A stretch of DNA of 64,000 nucleotides from Candidatus Latescibacterota bacterium (GTDB lineage Bacteria > JAAXHH01), in assembly GCA_012270975.1 (NCBI GenBank), contig JAAXHH010000129.1, forward strand, positions 62,001-126,000, given 5' to 3'. The first letter of the stretch is position 1; each line of letters opens with the position of its first letter. The notes under the pieces are model-generated. The model did no database searches and was not told where the DNA came from. It worked only from the letters and a program-made list of their open reading frames with translations. The position numbers and the translations under genes were made by a program. Positions 1 to 9,247 of this stretch are shown here, one piece after another.

Positions 1-726
1 AGGATGTGGCGCACGCGTGGGCAGCCCGTGTGTTCGGACATGCGGATGAGGCGCATGACGGGTTCGCCCAGAAGACGGGGCGCCAGCCAGTACAGGATCA
101 CGGCCGTGGTGTCGAACCATACTGATACGGCCGCCAGCGCGCCGTAGGCCAGGACCATGCTCCAGGCCTCCATCACCACGATACCACGCGCTCTTCCCGG
201 AAGGAACTTCCGTTCGACGGCGTTGAATCCCCCGAAGAGCATCCGCCCCAGGGCGGTCAGGTTACTGTAGAAATAGGGAATGCCCGTGGCGTACCAGAGA
301 TAGCCGCCCAGGCTTTCCGCCATGGGGATCATCTCGGGATCGTCCCCCGTGATCTGCGTGTGGGAATGATGGGCTAGGTGTTCGTAGCGAAAGTACGCGG
401 GGATGAGAAACAGCCCGGTGCCGGTGATCCAGCCGACGATCCGGTTCATCGCCGCGCTTCTGAAGGCCGTTCCGTGGGAACATTCATGGAAGGGCGCGAA
501 CCAGTGCACCACGATGGCGCCATGGACCAGCAGGACCGGTGCCAGCCACCACGTCCCCAGGGAAATCGACACCAGGTATCCGGTGAGAAACGTGGCCGCC
601 GCGTGCCCCGCGAGGAAAACAAACCCCGGCAGATTACGTCGCTGGAGCAGCGCACTCAGCCGGTCCGGCGGAACGATGTCGGTGGGCTTTACCGGGGGTT
701 GTCTCGTGCTGTTTTCAAGGACGGAC
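1..726 (-). CDS. Fatty acid desaturase, 3' end cut by window edge
   Basis: I translated this frame by hand from an ATG at 726; it stays open to base 1, so the C-terminus lies outside the window. The 242 residues seen carry the membrane di-iron desaturase signature: hydrophobic helices around residues 35-75, a first histidine box 'HECSHG' near residue 81, a second box 'HLAHHSH' near 117 and a third-box-like 'EHTGC' near the cut end. The family is an integral membrane non-heme di-iron enzyme that inserts double bonds into or hydroxylates acyl chains. The substrate cannot be told. It is transcribed away from the cupin gene to its right, in the same direction, with about 70 bases between them. 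A second unrelated-looking desaturase lies at 51432-52613. Confidence 0.85.
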
Positions 727-798
727 ATCGGTCAAAGTGATTTGTAACAGGTAGTCCGGATCCGCTGCATGCTGGTACAGGCCGGGACCGGCGGACCG

Positions 799-1347
799 CT
801 ACCCCGTCCGGGCAGCCCGGTCGTCGATCTCCACGATCCCCCGTTCGAGATCGAAACGGCGCGTTTTCTGCTTTTCCACGTCCCCCACGGTCACCCTGAC
901 GAAGAAGGCGCCGTCGGGATAGTCGATGGAGTGGATATCCCCTTCTGCGAAGGCGGTCGCCTCGCCCGCGCCGACGGTGTATTCCCTGGCCACTTCGAGA
1001 CGGGCCGGTCCTTCCGATCCTCCGTCGTCCAGCCGGTTCCATCGCCGCATCAGGGTATGCCCGGTGTAGTTCCCGTAAATCACGCTGCAGGGGCCGTGAT
1101 CGTGGGGCGGGGAAGTACCGCCCTTGCGTCCGCCATGGACGATGACATGGATGTCCGTTTCCGGATCATGGCCGATTACCGTATGCCCGCTGTATTCGTC
1201 CATGTCTACGTAGGTTTCGAGCAGATCGGGCCGGCCGAGCAGCCGCTCGGTGTTCTTCCTGATCGATTCCAGTCCGTCTCTGACGCCGCTTTCCCGCACG
1301 ATTCGCCGTGCGTCGGCCAGAAATTCATCGACAGTGTAACGTGTCAT
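799..1347 (-). CDS. Cysteine dioxygenase-like cupin protein
   Basis: A 182-residue protein with a single cupin domain. The metal motif 'PPHDHG' lies near residue 81, followed by 'SVIYGNYTGHTLMRRW', which resembles the first conserved cupin segment of cysteine dioxygenase type I, and a later 'GDIHSIDYPD' gives the second-motif histidine. Known members oxidise a thiol (cysteine, 3-mercaptopropionate) with a mono-iron centre in the cytoplasm. The fold call is firm, the substrate is inference. The gene ends about 70 bases before the start of the desaturase and is divergent from the TPR gene at 1527. Confidence 0.75.
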   Translation of the reverse strand: MTRYTVDEFLADARRIVRESGVRDGLESIRKNTERLLGRPDLLETYVDMDEYSGHTVIGHDPETDIHVIVHGGRKGGTSPPHDHGPCSVIYGNYTGHTLMRRWNRLDDGGSEGPARLEVAREYTVGAGEATAFAEGDIHSIDYPDGAFFVRVTVGDVEKQKTRRFDLERGIVEIDDRAARTG

Positions 1348-1526
1348 CGATGGCCCCCTCGATCTTCCCTCACCGTATCTTTCGCAGTTGGTCGAGAATA
1401 TAGCTTGCGTTTCTTACTAAAGTACCGTATTATAATCATCTTGGACTCAATATACGCTTTGACATCCCAGTTGTCCACTACTACTCAGTGCCCATTCAGT
1501 CTCAGTTATCCAACGGAGGAACCAGG

Positions 1527-2120
1527 ATGACACGCATCAGGAAGTTGAACTGTCTTCTCGCTTTCACTGTTCTGGCCGCGCTGATCGCCGCGCCGGTGGT
1601 ACAGGCCCAGACGATCGCGGATGCGAAGACAAAAGTTGATGCCATGCCGGACGATCCCCCGCGTCATTACAATCTCGGTATCGCGTATTACAAGGCGGGA
1701 CAGTATTCGGACGCCATCGGCGCCTTCCAGAAGGCCGTCGAGCTGAAGGCGGACTACAAGGAAGCCTTCTACAACCTGGGGCTGTCCCAGGAAAAGGCGC
1801 GCCAGACGTCCAACGCGATCAAGTCTTACCAGAAGGCCACGCAGCTCGACGCCGGGTACGCCGACGCCCATGCCGCGCTGGGCGGCGCCTACCGGAAGAT
1901 CAAGAGCACCAGAAACGCCATTCGCTCCTACCAGGCTGCTATCCGGATCAACGGCAGGAAGGCGAACTGGCACTACAACCTAGGCATCCTGTACCAGACC
2001 CGGGAGGACTATCCCAACGCGATCAAATCCTACGAGAAATACCTGAGCCTGGCGCCTAGAGCCCGTAACGCCAAGTCGATTCGGGACATCGTCGCCCAGA
2101 TGAAGGACGCGATCCGGTAA
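1527..2120 (+). CDS. Exported tetratricopeptide-repeat protein
   Basis: A 197-residue protein. I place the start at the ATG at 1527 because 'GGAGGA' lies just upstream and the protein then begins with a clean Sec signal peptide (positive 'MTRIRK', hydrophobic stretch, 'VVQAQ' cleavage-like end near residue 28). An upstream in-frame ATG at 1488 would bury the signal. The mature part holds four TPR units with typical 'HYNLGIAYYKAGQYSDAIGAFQ' spacing, ending in a short helix. TPR proteins act as binding scaffolds in the periplasm or at the outer membrane; no partner is evident. A strong terminator follows at once, so the gene is probably monocistronic. Confidence 0.85.
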   Translation: MTRIRKLNCLLAFTVLAALIAAPVVQAQTIADAKTKVDAMPDDPPRHYNLGIAYYKAGQYSDAIGAFQKAVELKADYKEAFYNLGLSQEKARQTSNAIKSYQKATQLDAGYADAHAALGGAYRKIKSTRNAIRSYQAAIRINGRKANWHYNLGILYQTREDYPNAIKSYEKYLSLAPRARNAKSIRDIVAQMKDAIR

Positions 2121-2160
2121 GCAGCGCCGGAAACGACGGATTACACGGTTTAAAGCAGTA

Positions 2161-2197
2161 AAAGCCTCCGCGTTTTGGATTCACGTGGAGGCTTTTT
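2161..2197 (+). terminator. Rho-independent terminator after the TPR gene
   Basis: The arms 'AAAGCCTCC' and 'GGAGGCTTTTT' pair around a 17-base loop and end in a T run, 40 bases after the TPR stop codon. Confidence 0.85.
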
Positions 2198-2305
2198 GTA
2201 TTTACCCTGCGGCGCTACAGTACTTATTGCACTACGGGGCCTGCGGCACTACGGGCTTTGAGGCGTTACGTCGCTTCCCCCGGGACGATCGTCAACGAAG
2301 CATCA

Positions 2306-3964
2306 TCAGCGGGAAATGTAGACGCGCGTATAGTCCATGGCACCGACGGTACCGTCCGGGTTTTCCGTCATCCCCTTCACCCAGGGCTTTCTGAGCTCCA
2401 GGTTCACCGGGTGGAACAGAAAGGCGCCGGCGTAGTCGGACACCATGATCTCTTCCGCCTCCGCGTATAGCGCGCGGCGTTTCTGCCGGTCCAGCTCGGA
2501 GGCCGCCTGCTCCACTAGTCGATCGAACTCCCCGTTCGTCCAGTCCGACCTGCCGTACCCCTGCGGCTGCGAGTGCCAGATCATGTCCAGCATGTTGCGC
2601 GGATCGAGGTAATCGGCGTAGAACACGATCAGGCCCAGGTTCATGCGCCAGTTGTACATGTTGTTCATATACATGGTACGGTCGGCGGCCCGGATGGTGA
2701 TATCGACCCCGATGTTTTCCTTCAGCATGGCCATGATGGCCTCGCTGATCCGCTTGATCGTGGGGTTTGGCGCCCGGAGCCACATCTCCTGGCGGGGGAA
2801 TCCCCTGCCCCGCGGATAACCGGCTTCCCCGATGAGTTCCCGGGCCCTTGCGGGATCGTAAGACTGGTAGGACTTCATCGCCGGTCCGTTGTATTCCGCG
2901 AATTCGGGCGGGATCATGGAATACGCGGGCACGGCGGTGCCCCCAAGCAGGATGTTGGTGATGACCTCCCGGTCGATCGCCCGAGTGAAGGCTTCCCGGA
3001 CCCGTATGTCGTCGAAGGGCGGCTGGCGCGTGCGGAAGAAGAGATACCAGGACGCCCTGGCCGCCACTTTGACCAGGTCCGGCGCGAGCTCGGGATCGGC
3101 CATGATACGGGGCATGTCGGTCACGTCGACGAGTTCGCGGTCCACCTCGTTGTTCTCGTAGGCGAGGACCGTGGCCACGGCCGCGTTGCGGAAGGGATGG
3201 ATGACCTTCTCCAGGTAGGGCTTGTGAGGACCGTTGTACATGGGGTCCGGAACCAGGGTCATGTGACTCCCCGTTACCCACTCGGATAACTTGAAGCCCG
3301 AATTCGAGACGATGTTTTCGAGGCGGGTCCATTTCCTTTCGTACTTTTCTACCTGCCACGGCGGGACGGGCAGGGCGTTCCCGTAGGATACGATGTATGG
3401 CAGGTACGGGGCCGACTTCTCCGTCTCGATGACCAGTGTGAGATCGTCGACGGCGCGGACGCCCAGCTGGGTCAGGTCCTTGATCTCGCCGCGGTTTATG
3501 GGCCTTGCGTTCTTGAAATCGTGGTAGAAGAACCCGTAGGGATTGGCCTCCTCCGGGTCCAGCATGCGCCGGAAGGAGTATACGAAGTCATGGGCCGTGA
3601 CGGGACGGCCGTCGCTCCACCGGGCGCCCTGACGCAGGTTGAAGGTCCAGATCTTGCCGTCCGGGGATGACGAGTAGCTGTCGGCGGCCGCGGGTTCCGG
3701 ATTCCAGTTCGGATCGCGCCGGAGCAGGGGCTCGAAGGGGATGATGGTATCTTCCGTGTCATAATCGTTAATGGCCGAGTCGAGCGTGCGGGGTTCCGGG
3801 CTCATGTAGCGGAAGACCTGCTGATCCCGCGGAGAGGCGTCCGGAGGCAGGGGCCGGGCGGCCGATTCACCGGAGCCGCCCTGCGCCGAAATCAGCAGAG
3901 GGATCAGAAAGAAGACGGCAACCGCTCCGAGTATGGCCGTAGCGCACTTCAATACATGAGACAT
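2306..3964 (-). CDS. Oligopeptide-type ABC transporter solute-binding protein (family 5)
   Basis: 552 residues, the usual length for OppA/DppA-like periplasmic binding proteins. A Sec signal peptide without lipobox covers about residues 1-27 ('FFLIPLLISAQ'). The mature part begins with the family-5 pattern 'FRYMSPEPRTLDSAI' and contains 'WTFNLRQGARWSDGRPVTAHDFVYSF', the hallmark of the group, then the long C-terminal lobe. It would bind peptides, nickel or glycosides and hand them to a permease, but no permease or ATPase gene lies nearby, so it is an orphan here. It is the last gene of a minus-strand run with the PLP enzyme at 4060-5385, 95 bases upstream, which suggests a shared catabolic role. 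Confidence 0.9.
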   Translation of the reverse strand: MSHVLKCATAILGAVAVFFLIPLLISAQGGSGESAARPLPPDASPRDQQVFRYMSPEPRTLDSAINDYDTEDTIIPFEPLLRRDPNWNPEPAAADSYSSSPDGKIWTFNLRQGARWSDGRPVTAHDFVYSFRRMLDPEEANPYGFFYHDFKNARPINRGEIKDLTQLGVRAVDDLTLVIETEKSAPYLPYIVSYGNALPVPPWQVEKYERKWTRLENIVSNSGFKLSEWVTGSHMTLVPDPMYNGPHKPYLEKVIHPFRNAAVATVLAYENNEVDRELVDVTDMPRIMADPELAPDLVKVAARASWYLFFRTRQPPFDDIRVREAFTRAIDREVITNILLGGTAVPAYSMIPPEFAEYNGPAMKSYQSYDPARARELIGEAGYPRGRGFPRQEMWLRAPNPTIKRISEAIMAMLKENIGVDITIRAADRTMYMNNMYNWRMNLGLIVFYADYLDPRNMLDMIWHSQPQGYGRSDWTNGEFDRLVEQAASELDRQKRRALYAEAEEIMVSDYAGAFLFHPVNLELRKPWVKGMTENPDGTVGAMDYTRVYISR

Positions 3965-4059
3965 GGTTCCATTCCTGTGATTTATGGATGTTCTACAATG
4001 ATGTTCGTCTTGGCGAAGTCGATCCGCCTCGGCGCATCCCGTTCAGTCCGTGCGGACCG

Positions 4060-5385
4060 TCAGATCTCTTCCAGCGTTTCGGCCACAGCCGCTGCGAGGC
4101 CGTCGACATGAGACTCGTCCATGGCCGCGGAAAGACAGTTCATGGCGAGGCCGTTGGACAGATAGTAACCACGGTTGAGCAAGCCGAGATAGACCTCGGA
4201 CACTGGACCCTTGTCCGCCGCCGCCACGGCCCGGTAAGTTCGGACCGGCCCTCGCGTGAAGTAAATACTGAAGGTGGAACCCGACGCGGCCGCTGTCGCC
4301 ACCGTGCCGGTTCGGGCGAATGCGTCCTCCAGGCCGTTTACGAGGCGATCGGTGAGGCGGTCCAGCCGGGCATACACGTCGGGCGTAAGCACTTCCAGCA
4401 TGGCGAGACCCGCGGCCATGGTGACCGGGTGGGCGCTGAACGAACCGCTCTGGAACACCCGCGCCTTGCCCTGGGTGGGATCCAGCAGGGACATCAGTTC
4501 CTTGCGGCCGCCAAAGGCGCCCGCGGGAAACCCGCCGCCCACGATCTTCCCGTAGGTGCTTAAGTCGGGGACGATGCCGCACAGGGCCTGGACACCGCCC
4601 GGTGACGCTCGGAATCCCACGATTTCGTCCAGGATCAGGAGCACGCCGTAACGCTCGGTGATCTCGCGAACCGCTCTCACGAAGTCCATCCGCTGGGGAA
4701 TGACGCCCGTCTTGGGGTCGAGGATCACGGCCGCCAGTTCGTTGCGCTTTTCCGCGACAATCGCCTCGACGGCCGTCTCGTCGTCGAAGGGCAGGATGAC
4801 GACATTGTCTGTGGCGTTGGGGGGCATGCCTCCCGCGCTGGCCACGGGCACGGGCCGGTCCGCGGGGCCGGCCTTCGCCGGGTCGGGCGACGTGCTGATT
4901 TCGACGGCGTCGTGGCTGCCGTGGTATCCCCCTTCGAACTTGGCTATGATGTGCCGGCCCGTGTACTCCCGGGCAAGCCGGATCGCGTGCAGCGTGGCCT
5001 CTGTCCCGGAGTTGCAGAACCGGACCGTTTCCAGGGACTCCACCCTCCGGCACAGCGCTTCGGCCAATGCCGTTTCGATCCCCATGGGAGCAGCCACGGC
5101 GATTCCTTGCGCCAGCTGTTGCTCCACGGCCCGGATCACGGCAGGGTGATTATGTCCCAGGATCTGCGTCGTGTGGTGGTTGGCGAAATCCACGTACGCG
5201 TTGCCGTCCACGTCGTACAAATGGCAGCCCTCCGCCCGTGCGATGGTGACCGGGTACGGCGCGTAGTAGTAGGCGCCCTTGGCCACGCCGGGCATGAATT
5301 CACCCGCGCTTTTGAACGCTTCGCAGGATCCCGGCGTCCTTTCGCGGTAGATGGCCTCCTGCGATATCTTCTGTGCCGTTGTCAT
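4060..5385 (-). CDS. Class-III aminotransferase of the glutamate-1-semialdehyde aminomutase type
   Basis: 441 residues. Class-III PLP motifs are all present: 'NSGTEA' at about 125-130 for phosphate binding, 'LILDEIVGFR' at about 250-259 with the pyridine-binding Asp, and the Schiff-base Lys280 in 'YGKIVGGGFPAGAFGG', which resembles HemL. HemL makes 5-aminolevulinate, but there are no other heme genes nearby and the context (isomerase, Gfo/Idh oxidoreductase, solute-binding protein) points rather to a catabolic amino-sugar or amino-acid role. The HemL label describes the subfamily, not the reaction. Gap to the upstream isomerase gene is about 100 bases. Confidence 0.85.
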   Translation of the reverse strand: MTTAQKISQEAIYRERTPGSCEAFKSAGEFMPGVAKGAYYYAPYPVTIARAEGCHLYDVDGNAYVDFANHHTTQILGHNHPAVIRAVEQQLAQGIAVAAPMGIETALAEALCRRVESLETVRFCNSGTEATLHAIRLAREYTGRHIIAKFEGGYHGSHDAVEISTSPDPAKAGPADRPVPVASAGGMPPNATDNVVILPFDDETAVEAIVAEKRNELAAVILDPKTGVIPQRMDFVRAVREITERYGVLLILDEIVGFRASPGGVQALCGIVPDLSTYGKIVGGGFPAGAFGGRKELMSLLDPTQGKARVFQSGSFSAHPVTMAAGLAMLEVLTPDVYARLDRLTDRLVNGLEDAFARTGTVATAAASGSTFSIYFTRGPVRTYRAVAAADKGPVSEVYLGLLNRGYYLSNGLAMNCLSAAMDESHVDGLAAAVAETLEEI

Positions 5386-5489
5386 TTACTGGTGATTCCT
5401 TTCAAATGGCCTTGGATCGCAAATTCGCGGGGGCGGCACGTGGAAGCTGTTCGGCCGCCGTAAAGCCCTCATACGCACCGCGTCGACGT

Positions 5490-6254
5490 TTACTCCTGGT
5501 ACGCTTCCCAAAGGGCCTTGTAATACCCCATCAGCCGTTCGGGCTCCGGACTGTGAGCGATTTCCGCGAGCGTGTAGCCTTCGTAGCCATCCCCCTTGAG
5601 CAGCCGGAACAGCTCCCGCCAGGGATATTCCGCACGATAGATCTCGGTGATGTGCACCAGGCCGATCTTGTGGCTCAGCAGCCGGTAATTGTCTTCTACG
5701 GACCCGTCCACCACCTCGCCGAAATTCGAGTTCCAGCAGACATACGCATTGGGATGGTCCGCGTGGTCCATGATGGCGCGCATGCGCCGCGGCTCCTGGG
5801 TGTCCCGACCATGCACCTCGACCCGGATCTGCACGCCTAGGCCGTCGGCCGCTTCCGCGCACTCCCCGACGGCTTTTCCGATCTGCTCCAGGGTCGATTC
5901 TTCCGGGATGCCCGCTTCGGTCTGCAGGCCGTTGGGGCGCACCTTGACGCCCGGACAGCCCAGGTCGGCCGCCAGTTTCGCGTATTCGAAAGTGCCCTCC
6001 ACGTTCGAGCGGACCTCGTCCGGATCGGCCGAGTGGTACTCGAAAGCCGTGCCGAGACCCACCAGGTCCACGCCGCCGTCCTCGAATCTTCGACGGACTT
6101 CCGACCGTTCGCCCGCACTCAGCGCGGATTCTACGCCGTGGGCGTGGGTCGTTCGGAGTTCGACCCCCGTGAAACCCGTCCTGGCGCACATGTCGATGAT
6201 GGCCGGCACGTCCCAGTCCCGGCCGATCTGGTAGGTCACGAACCCCAGCTTCAT
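5490..6254 (-). CDS. Sugar phosphate isomerase/epimerase-type TIM barrel protein
   Basis: 254 residues beginning 'MKLGFVTYQIGRDWDVPAII', the usual first strand and helix of the xylose-isomerase-like TIM barrel (AP endonuclease 2 superfamily). Metal-ligand candidates appear in 'GVELRTTHAHGV', 'RVEVHGRDTQEP' and the C-terminal 'LAEIAHSPE'. Members isomerise or epimerise keto sugars or inosose. Ten bases separate it from the Gfo/Idh gene upstream, with 'GGGAGA' before the ATG, so the two are almost surely co-transcribed, a pairing common in inositol or sugar-derivative catabolism. The exact substrate cannot be read. Confidence 0.85.
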   Translation of the reverse strand: MKLGFVTYQIGRDWDVPAIIDMCARTGFTGVELRTTHAHGVESALSAGERSEVRRRFEDGGVDLVGLGTAFEYHSADPDEVRSNVEGTFEYAKLAADLGCPGVKVRPNGLQTEAGIPEESTLEQIGKAVGECAEAADGLGVQIRVEVHGRDTQEPRRMRAIMDHADHPNAYVCWNSNFGEVVDGSVEDNYRLLSHKIGLVHITEIYRAEYPWRELFRLLKGDGYEGYTLAEIAHSPEPERLMGYYKALWEAYQE

Positions 6255-6263
6255 ACGTTCTCC

Positions 6264-7367
6264 CTAACCCTGCATGCGCCGGACCCTCGCCGGTACGTCG
6301 TCCTGGTGTATTTCGGCGGACAGGATGCCCAGATCCCGGTCCGGCATGGGCAGGTGGACCTTCTGCCCTCCCCTGCGATGGGACTCCCGGAGCGCGATGG
6401 CCACTTCGAGGGCCTCCCGTCCGTCCACCCCCGAACACTTCGGCGGATGGCCGTTTTCTATGGCCGAAATAAGGTCCGCGACGATAGTCAGCCCCATGGA
6501 CGGGTATCGGGCCGGCCAGGGGAACGGCATGCGGGCCGGCACGCCTCTGCCCCGCGGACCGCCGGGATGCAGCTTCACCAGTTCGGCGTCCTGGCCGTTC
6601 GCGATCGAGCGGAAGCGGCCCTTCGTGCCCAAGACGTCGATTTCCCAGTTCGCGATCCCGCAGGGCATGCCGCGGACGAAGGCCCGGACCCCGTTGTCGA
6701 AGGCCAGGTATCCGTTGCCCATGAGATCCTTCTCGCCCGCCGCGGCCTCGTCGGATTCCATCTCGCCGTACACCCATTCGATCCTTCCGCCCGCCATGTA
6801 CCGGACGATATCGATGAGGTGGCTGCCGTTGTGGGAAAGACCGCACTGGCCGTAGCCCGTCACCTGGACGATCTCGCCGAGCTCGTCTTCCTCGATCATG
6901 GTCCTCGTGTGTGAGAAGAACGGATGCCAGCGCCGCGCGCAGTTGATGGCCAGTGCGACGCCGTGTGCCGCGCAGGTCTCGACCATGGCGTCCGCCTCGG
7001 CCAGGGTCAGGGCGATGGGCTTCTCGGCCCAGATTGCTTTCACGCCGGCCCGGGCGGCGTCCTGCACGATCTGCGACCGGATCCGGGCGGTGGTGCAGAC
7101 GCTGAGCAGATCGATGCGTTCCTTCTCGAGCATTTCGCGATAGTCCGTGTACAGATGACCGTCTTCGATGCCCCAGCGCTCACCGAAAATGGATCGCTGC
7201 TCTTCGTGGGAATCCGCCCCGGCGGCCAGATCCACGTCAGGCGCGGCCTGGTAGGACGGCGCATGACAGTAAGGCAGGAATATGGAACCGCCCTGGTCGA
7301 TCTCGTCGTCGAAGGTGCTCCCCATGCGGCCGAGACCGATCACGGCGGCGCGGTACCTGCTGGCCAT
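6264..7367 (-). CDS. Gfo/Idh/MocA family NAD(P)-dependent oxidoreductase
   Basis: 367 residues. The Rossmann start 'AAVIGLGRMGSTFDDEID' binds the dinucleotide, 'IWAEKPIALTLAEAD' is the family's conserved EKP segment, and the C-terminal alpha/beta domain follows. 'GGAGGAG' precedes the ATG at 7367. It is the first gene of a minus-strand run continuing through the TIM-barrel isomerase, the class-III aminotransferase and the binding protein, which reads as an uptake and breakdown set for a sugar or cyclitol derivative. The insertion between residues 4 and 30 ('STFDDEIDQGGSIFLPYCH') is longer than usual near the dinucleotide fold. A second member of the family lies at 48194. Confidence 0.9.
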   Translation of the reverse strand: MASRYRAAVIGLGRMGSTFDDEIDQGGSIFLPYCHAPSYQAAPDVDLAAGADSHEEQRSIFGERWGIEDGHLYTDYREMLEKERIDLLSVCTTARIRSQIVQDAARAGVKAIWAEKPIALTLAEADAMVETCAAHGVALAINCARRWHPFFSHTRTMIEEDELGEIVQVTGYGQCGLSHNGSHLIDIVRYMAGGRIEWVYGEMESDEAAAGEKDLMGNGYLAFDNGVRAFVRGMPCGIANWEIDVLGTKGRFRSIANGQDAELVKLHPGGPRGRGVPARMPFPWPARYPSMGLTIVADLISAIENGHPPKCSGVDGREALEVAIALRESHRRGGQKVHLPMPDRDLGILSAEIHQDDVPARVRRMQG

Positions 7368-7532
7368 GCTCTCCTCCGTGCCATGCGCGCGAAACCGGAG
7401 TGGTTTCCCCGGCAGGGCGAATATACGGCGTGATTTGACTACGTGTTCACAAAGGGATGCGGCGGAATTCGCGTACCGGGATTATAAGGCGACACCGGAC
7501 CCGGGACAAGCAACAATTACAACATTCCGGCG

Positions 7533-8042
7533 CTACCCGCGTTCGGCGCGATCGGCCCAGAATCGTCCCCACGATTCCAGGTAGTCGGAACTGCTCCAGG
7601 CCTTGTCCATCCCCACCCCCGATACCACTTCGATGCCGAGTTCCGTGCAGACGCTCCACTCGGGGATATTGGACATGTCGGTCCGGTCTCCGCCCTTGGT
7701 GAACACGTGGGGCCGGATCACCCGCAGTGCCTCGCAGACCGTATCGTCGTCTTCGATCTCAAAGGGTATGACATAGTCGACGCCACGAATACAGGAGACG
7801 ACCTGGCAACGGGCCCTGAGATCCATGAAGGGCTTGCCCTTCTTGCGGCGAAGAAATCCGTCGCCGTTGACGATAACGACCAGGGTATCGCCATAGGAGG
7901 ATGATTCCAGCAGACAGGAGACATGGCCGGGATGCAGCGGATCGTACCCGCCGGAAGTGGCGACGATGGTGCCCGTGCCGGATCTCAAGTCCGGAAACGC
8001 GTCCAGATCGACGATGCGGGCTGTATTTCGTGTATTCGGCAT
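7533..8042 (-). CDS. Cytidylyltransferase-like nucleotidyltransferase (RfaE domain II type)
   Basis: 169 residues. 'ATSGGYDPLHPGHVSCL' near residue 29 gives the HxGH nucleotide-binding motif, 'IVNGDGFLRRKKGKPFMD' matches the RfaE-II/TagD pattern and 'KAWSSSDYLESW' stands where the ISSTxxI motif is normally found, in a weakened form. The family transfers AMP or CMP to a sugar or alcohol phosphate, in the cytoplasm. A cell-surface sugar role (ADP-heptose type) is inference. It follows the DUF6702-type gene with about 43 bases between. Confidence 0.8.
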   Translation of the reverse strand: MPNTRNTARIVDLDAFPDLRSGTGTIVATSGGYDPLHPGHVSCLLESSSYGDTLVVIVNGDGFLRRKKGKPFMDLRARCQVVSCIRGVDYVIPFEIEDDDTVCEALRVIRPHVFTKGGDRTDMSNIPEWSVCTELGIEVVSGVGMDKAWSSSDYLESWGRFWADRAERG

Positions 8043-8085
8043 GGTACGGGAACTGAAGGTTATGACAGCAGACGCGAAGTACGCC

Positions 8086-8610
8086 TCAGAAATCCAGGGT
8101 ATGCGCGACCTGCTGCCGGTCGAAGACCAGGCTTTTCTTCTGACCGTTGGCGTTGACGTGCACGAGATTGACCTGGTCTTCGAAAGTCTCGAGGAGCAAC
8201 GTATTCGTCATGGTCATCGTTTCCAATACCGGGACCCGCTCGACCTCCATGAAACACCAGATCGCATCCGATTCCATTTCCTTTCCGAGAAAGGCGGCGC
8301 TGACGCGCTGGCCGTTTATCGCGATTTCGACGTGGCGCGCGAGATAACGGCTTATGTAAAGGTCCGCTTTCTCGGCTTCGCGTTCCGTACCCAGGTGCAA
8401 ACGGTCTGTCCCCATTGTTTCGAGGGCCAGTTCCAGGTCGTCCATGAAGATGCGAAAAGACAACTCCAGCGCGCCGGTATCGGGGTTATGATCGACCTGG
8501 CAGACGCTGATGTAGAACGGGTGGGCCGCTTTTCGCACAGCGCCCGCGTCCGGCGCTATGCTTAACAGGAGAACACTTGCCAGTACAAACCACAAGTCTT
8601 TCGATTTCAT
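8086..8610 (-). CDS. Exported DUF6702-like protein
   Basis: About 174 residues from the ATG at 8610, chosen because 'GGAAG' precedes it and the product then opens with a signal peptide ('DLWFVLASVLLLSIAPDAGA'). The longer frame to 8727 has no ribosome site. After cleavage the protein reads 'AAHPFYISVCQVDHNPDTGA' and continues with 'SFRIFMDDLELAL', the pattern I associate with the DUF6702 family, often found beside M1 peptidases. Function is unknown. An M1 peptidase does lie nearby at 9992, but on the other strand and behind a different gene. Confidence 0.7.
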   Translation of the reverse strand: MKSKDLWFVLASVLLLSIAPDAGAVRKAAHPFYISVCQVDHNPDTGALELSFRIFMDDLELALETMGTDRLHLGTEREAEKADLYISRYLARHVEIAINGQRVSAAFLGKEMESDAIWCFMEVERVPVLETMTMTNTLLLETFEDQVNLVHVNANGQKKSLVFDRQQVAHTLDF

Positions 8611-9247
8611 CGAATCTTCCGTGAACGGTTCCCGCGGTTCTTCCGCGAAGGTAATGGTCCGGGGCTGGATCGGCAGTCGATTCAGGGTATACTCGTGGGC
8701 CAGGACTGTCAAGTTCCCCCGGGCCACCCAGCATCTGTACGACTTAGTTCCTCCTCAAGCAAGACTGTACGCGTCCTATCCGACCGTCTACAATTAATCA
8801 CATATTATCTCGATAATATCACACCAAAATCATAAAATAAATTTGGGATTCGGCGTTTTACGAATTCGAATTGGTATTTTAAGGTTTCGGGCCGGTTTTA
8901 TGCTGGAAAATCAAGCTAAACAATCATATTTTGATCTTGTGTTAATCTGGACTCTCGTCAGGTTCAGGCTTTGGCATTCCACCTATGATTCGCGGGTCAT
9001 TCTCCTTGACCGGAATATGTGATTGAAAGTAAGGTACTATGCGATTATTCCTGAGAAAACTATGGTTGTTCATCCAATGGGGTAAAGTGGACTCGAAGGC
9101 TGTGGTCAGTGCCGAGCAACTCGCTTATGATGATCGTGCGACCAGAGAGAAATGAGAAACTTGCTCTCTCCGTTGAGCAAGAGATCCAACGATCCATCCT
9201 CCCGGCCAAGCAAGCATATAGCGGGGCCTGACTGAAGGAGGCATGAT
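8611..9247. other. AT-rich intergenic region between divergent genes
   Basis: About 640 bases without a convincing gene, and clearly richer in A+T than the flanks, especially 8795-9060. It separates the DUF6702-like gene from the lipoprotein gene and must hold both promoters. It contains the inverted repeat annotated at 8802-8819. No RNA gene or terminator was recognised. Confidence 0.6.
8802..8819. promoter_or_regulatory. Perfect short inverted repeat, operator-like
   Basis: 'ATATTATC' and 'GATAATAT' are perfect 8-base arms separated by two bases. It sits about 190 bases upstream of the DUF6702-like start in the AT-rich gap. The symmetry suits a dimeric repressor, but no regulator gene is adjacent. 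Confidence 0.4.

Noticed and set aside
4060-5385. True hemL for heme synthesis
   Set aside because: Motifs fit, yet the operon is catabolic in look and there are no other heme genes adjacent, so I keep the wider class name.
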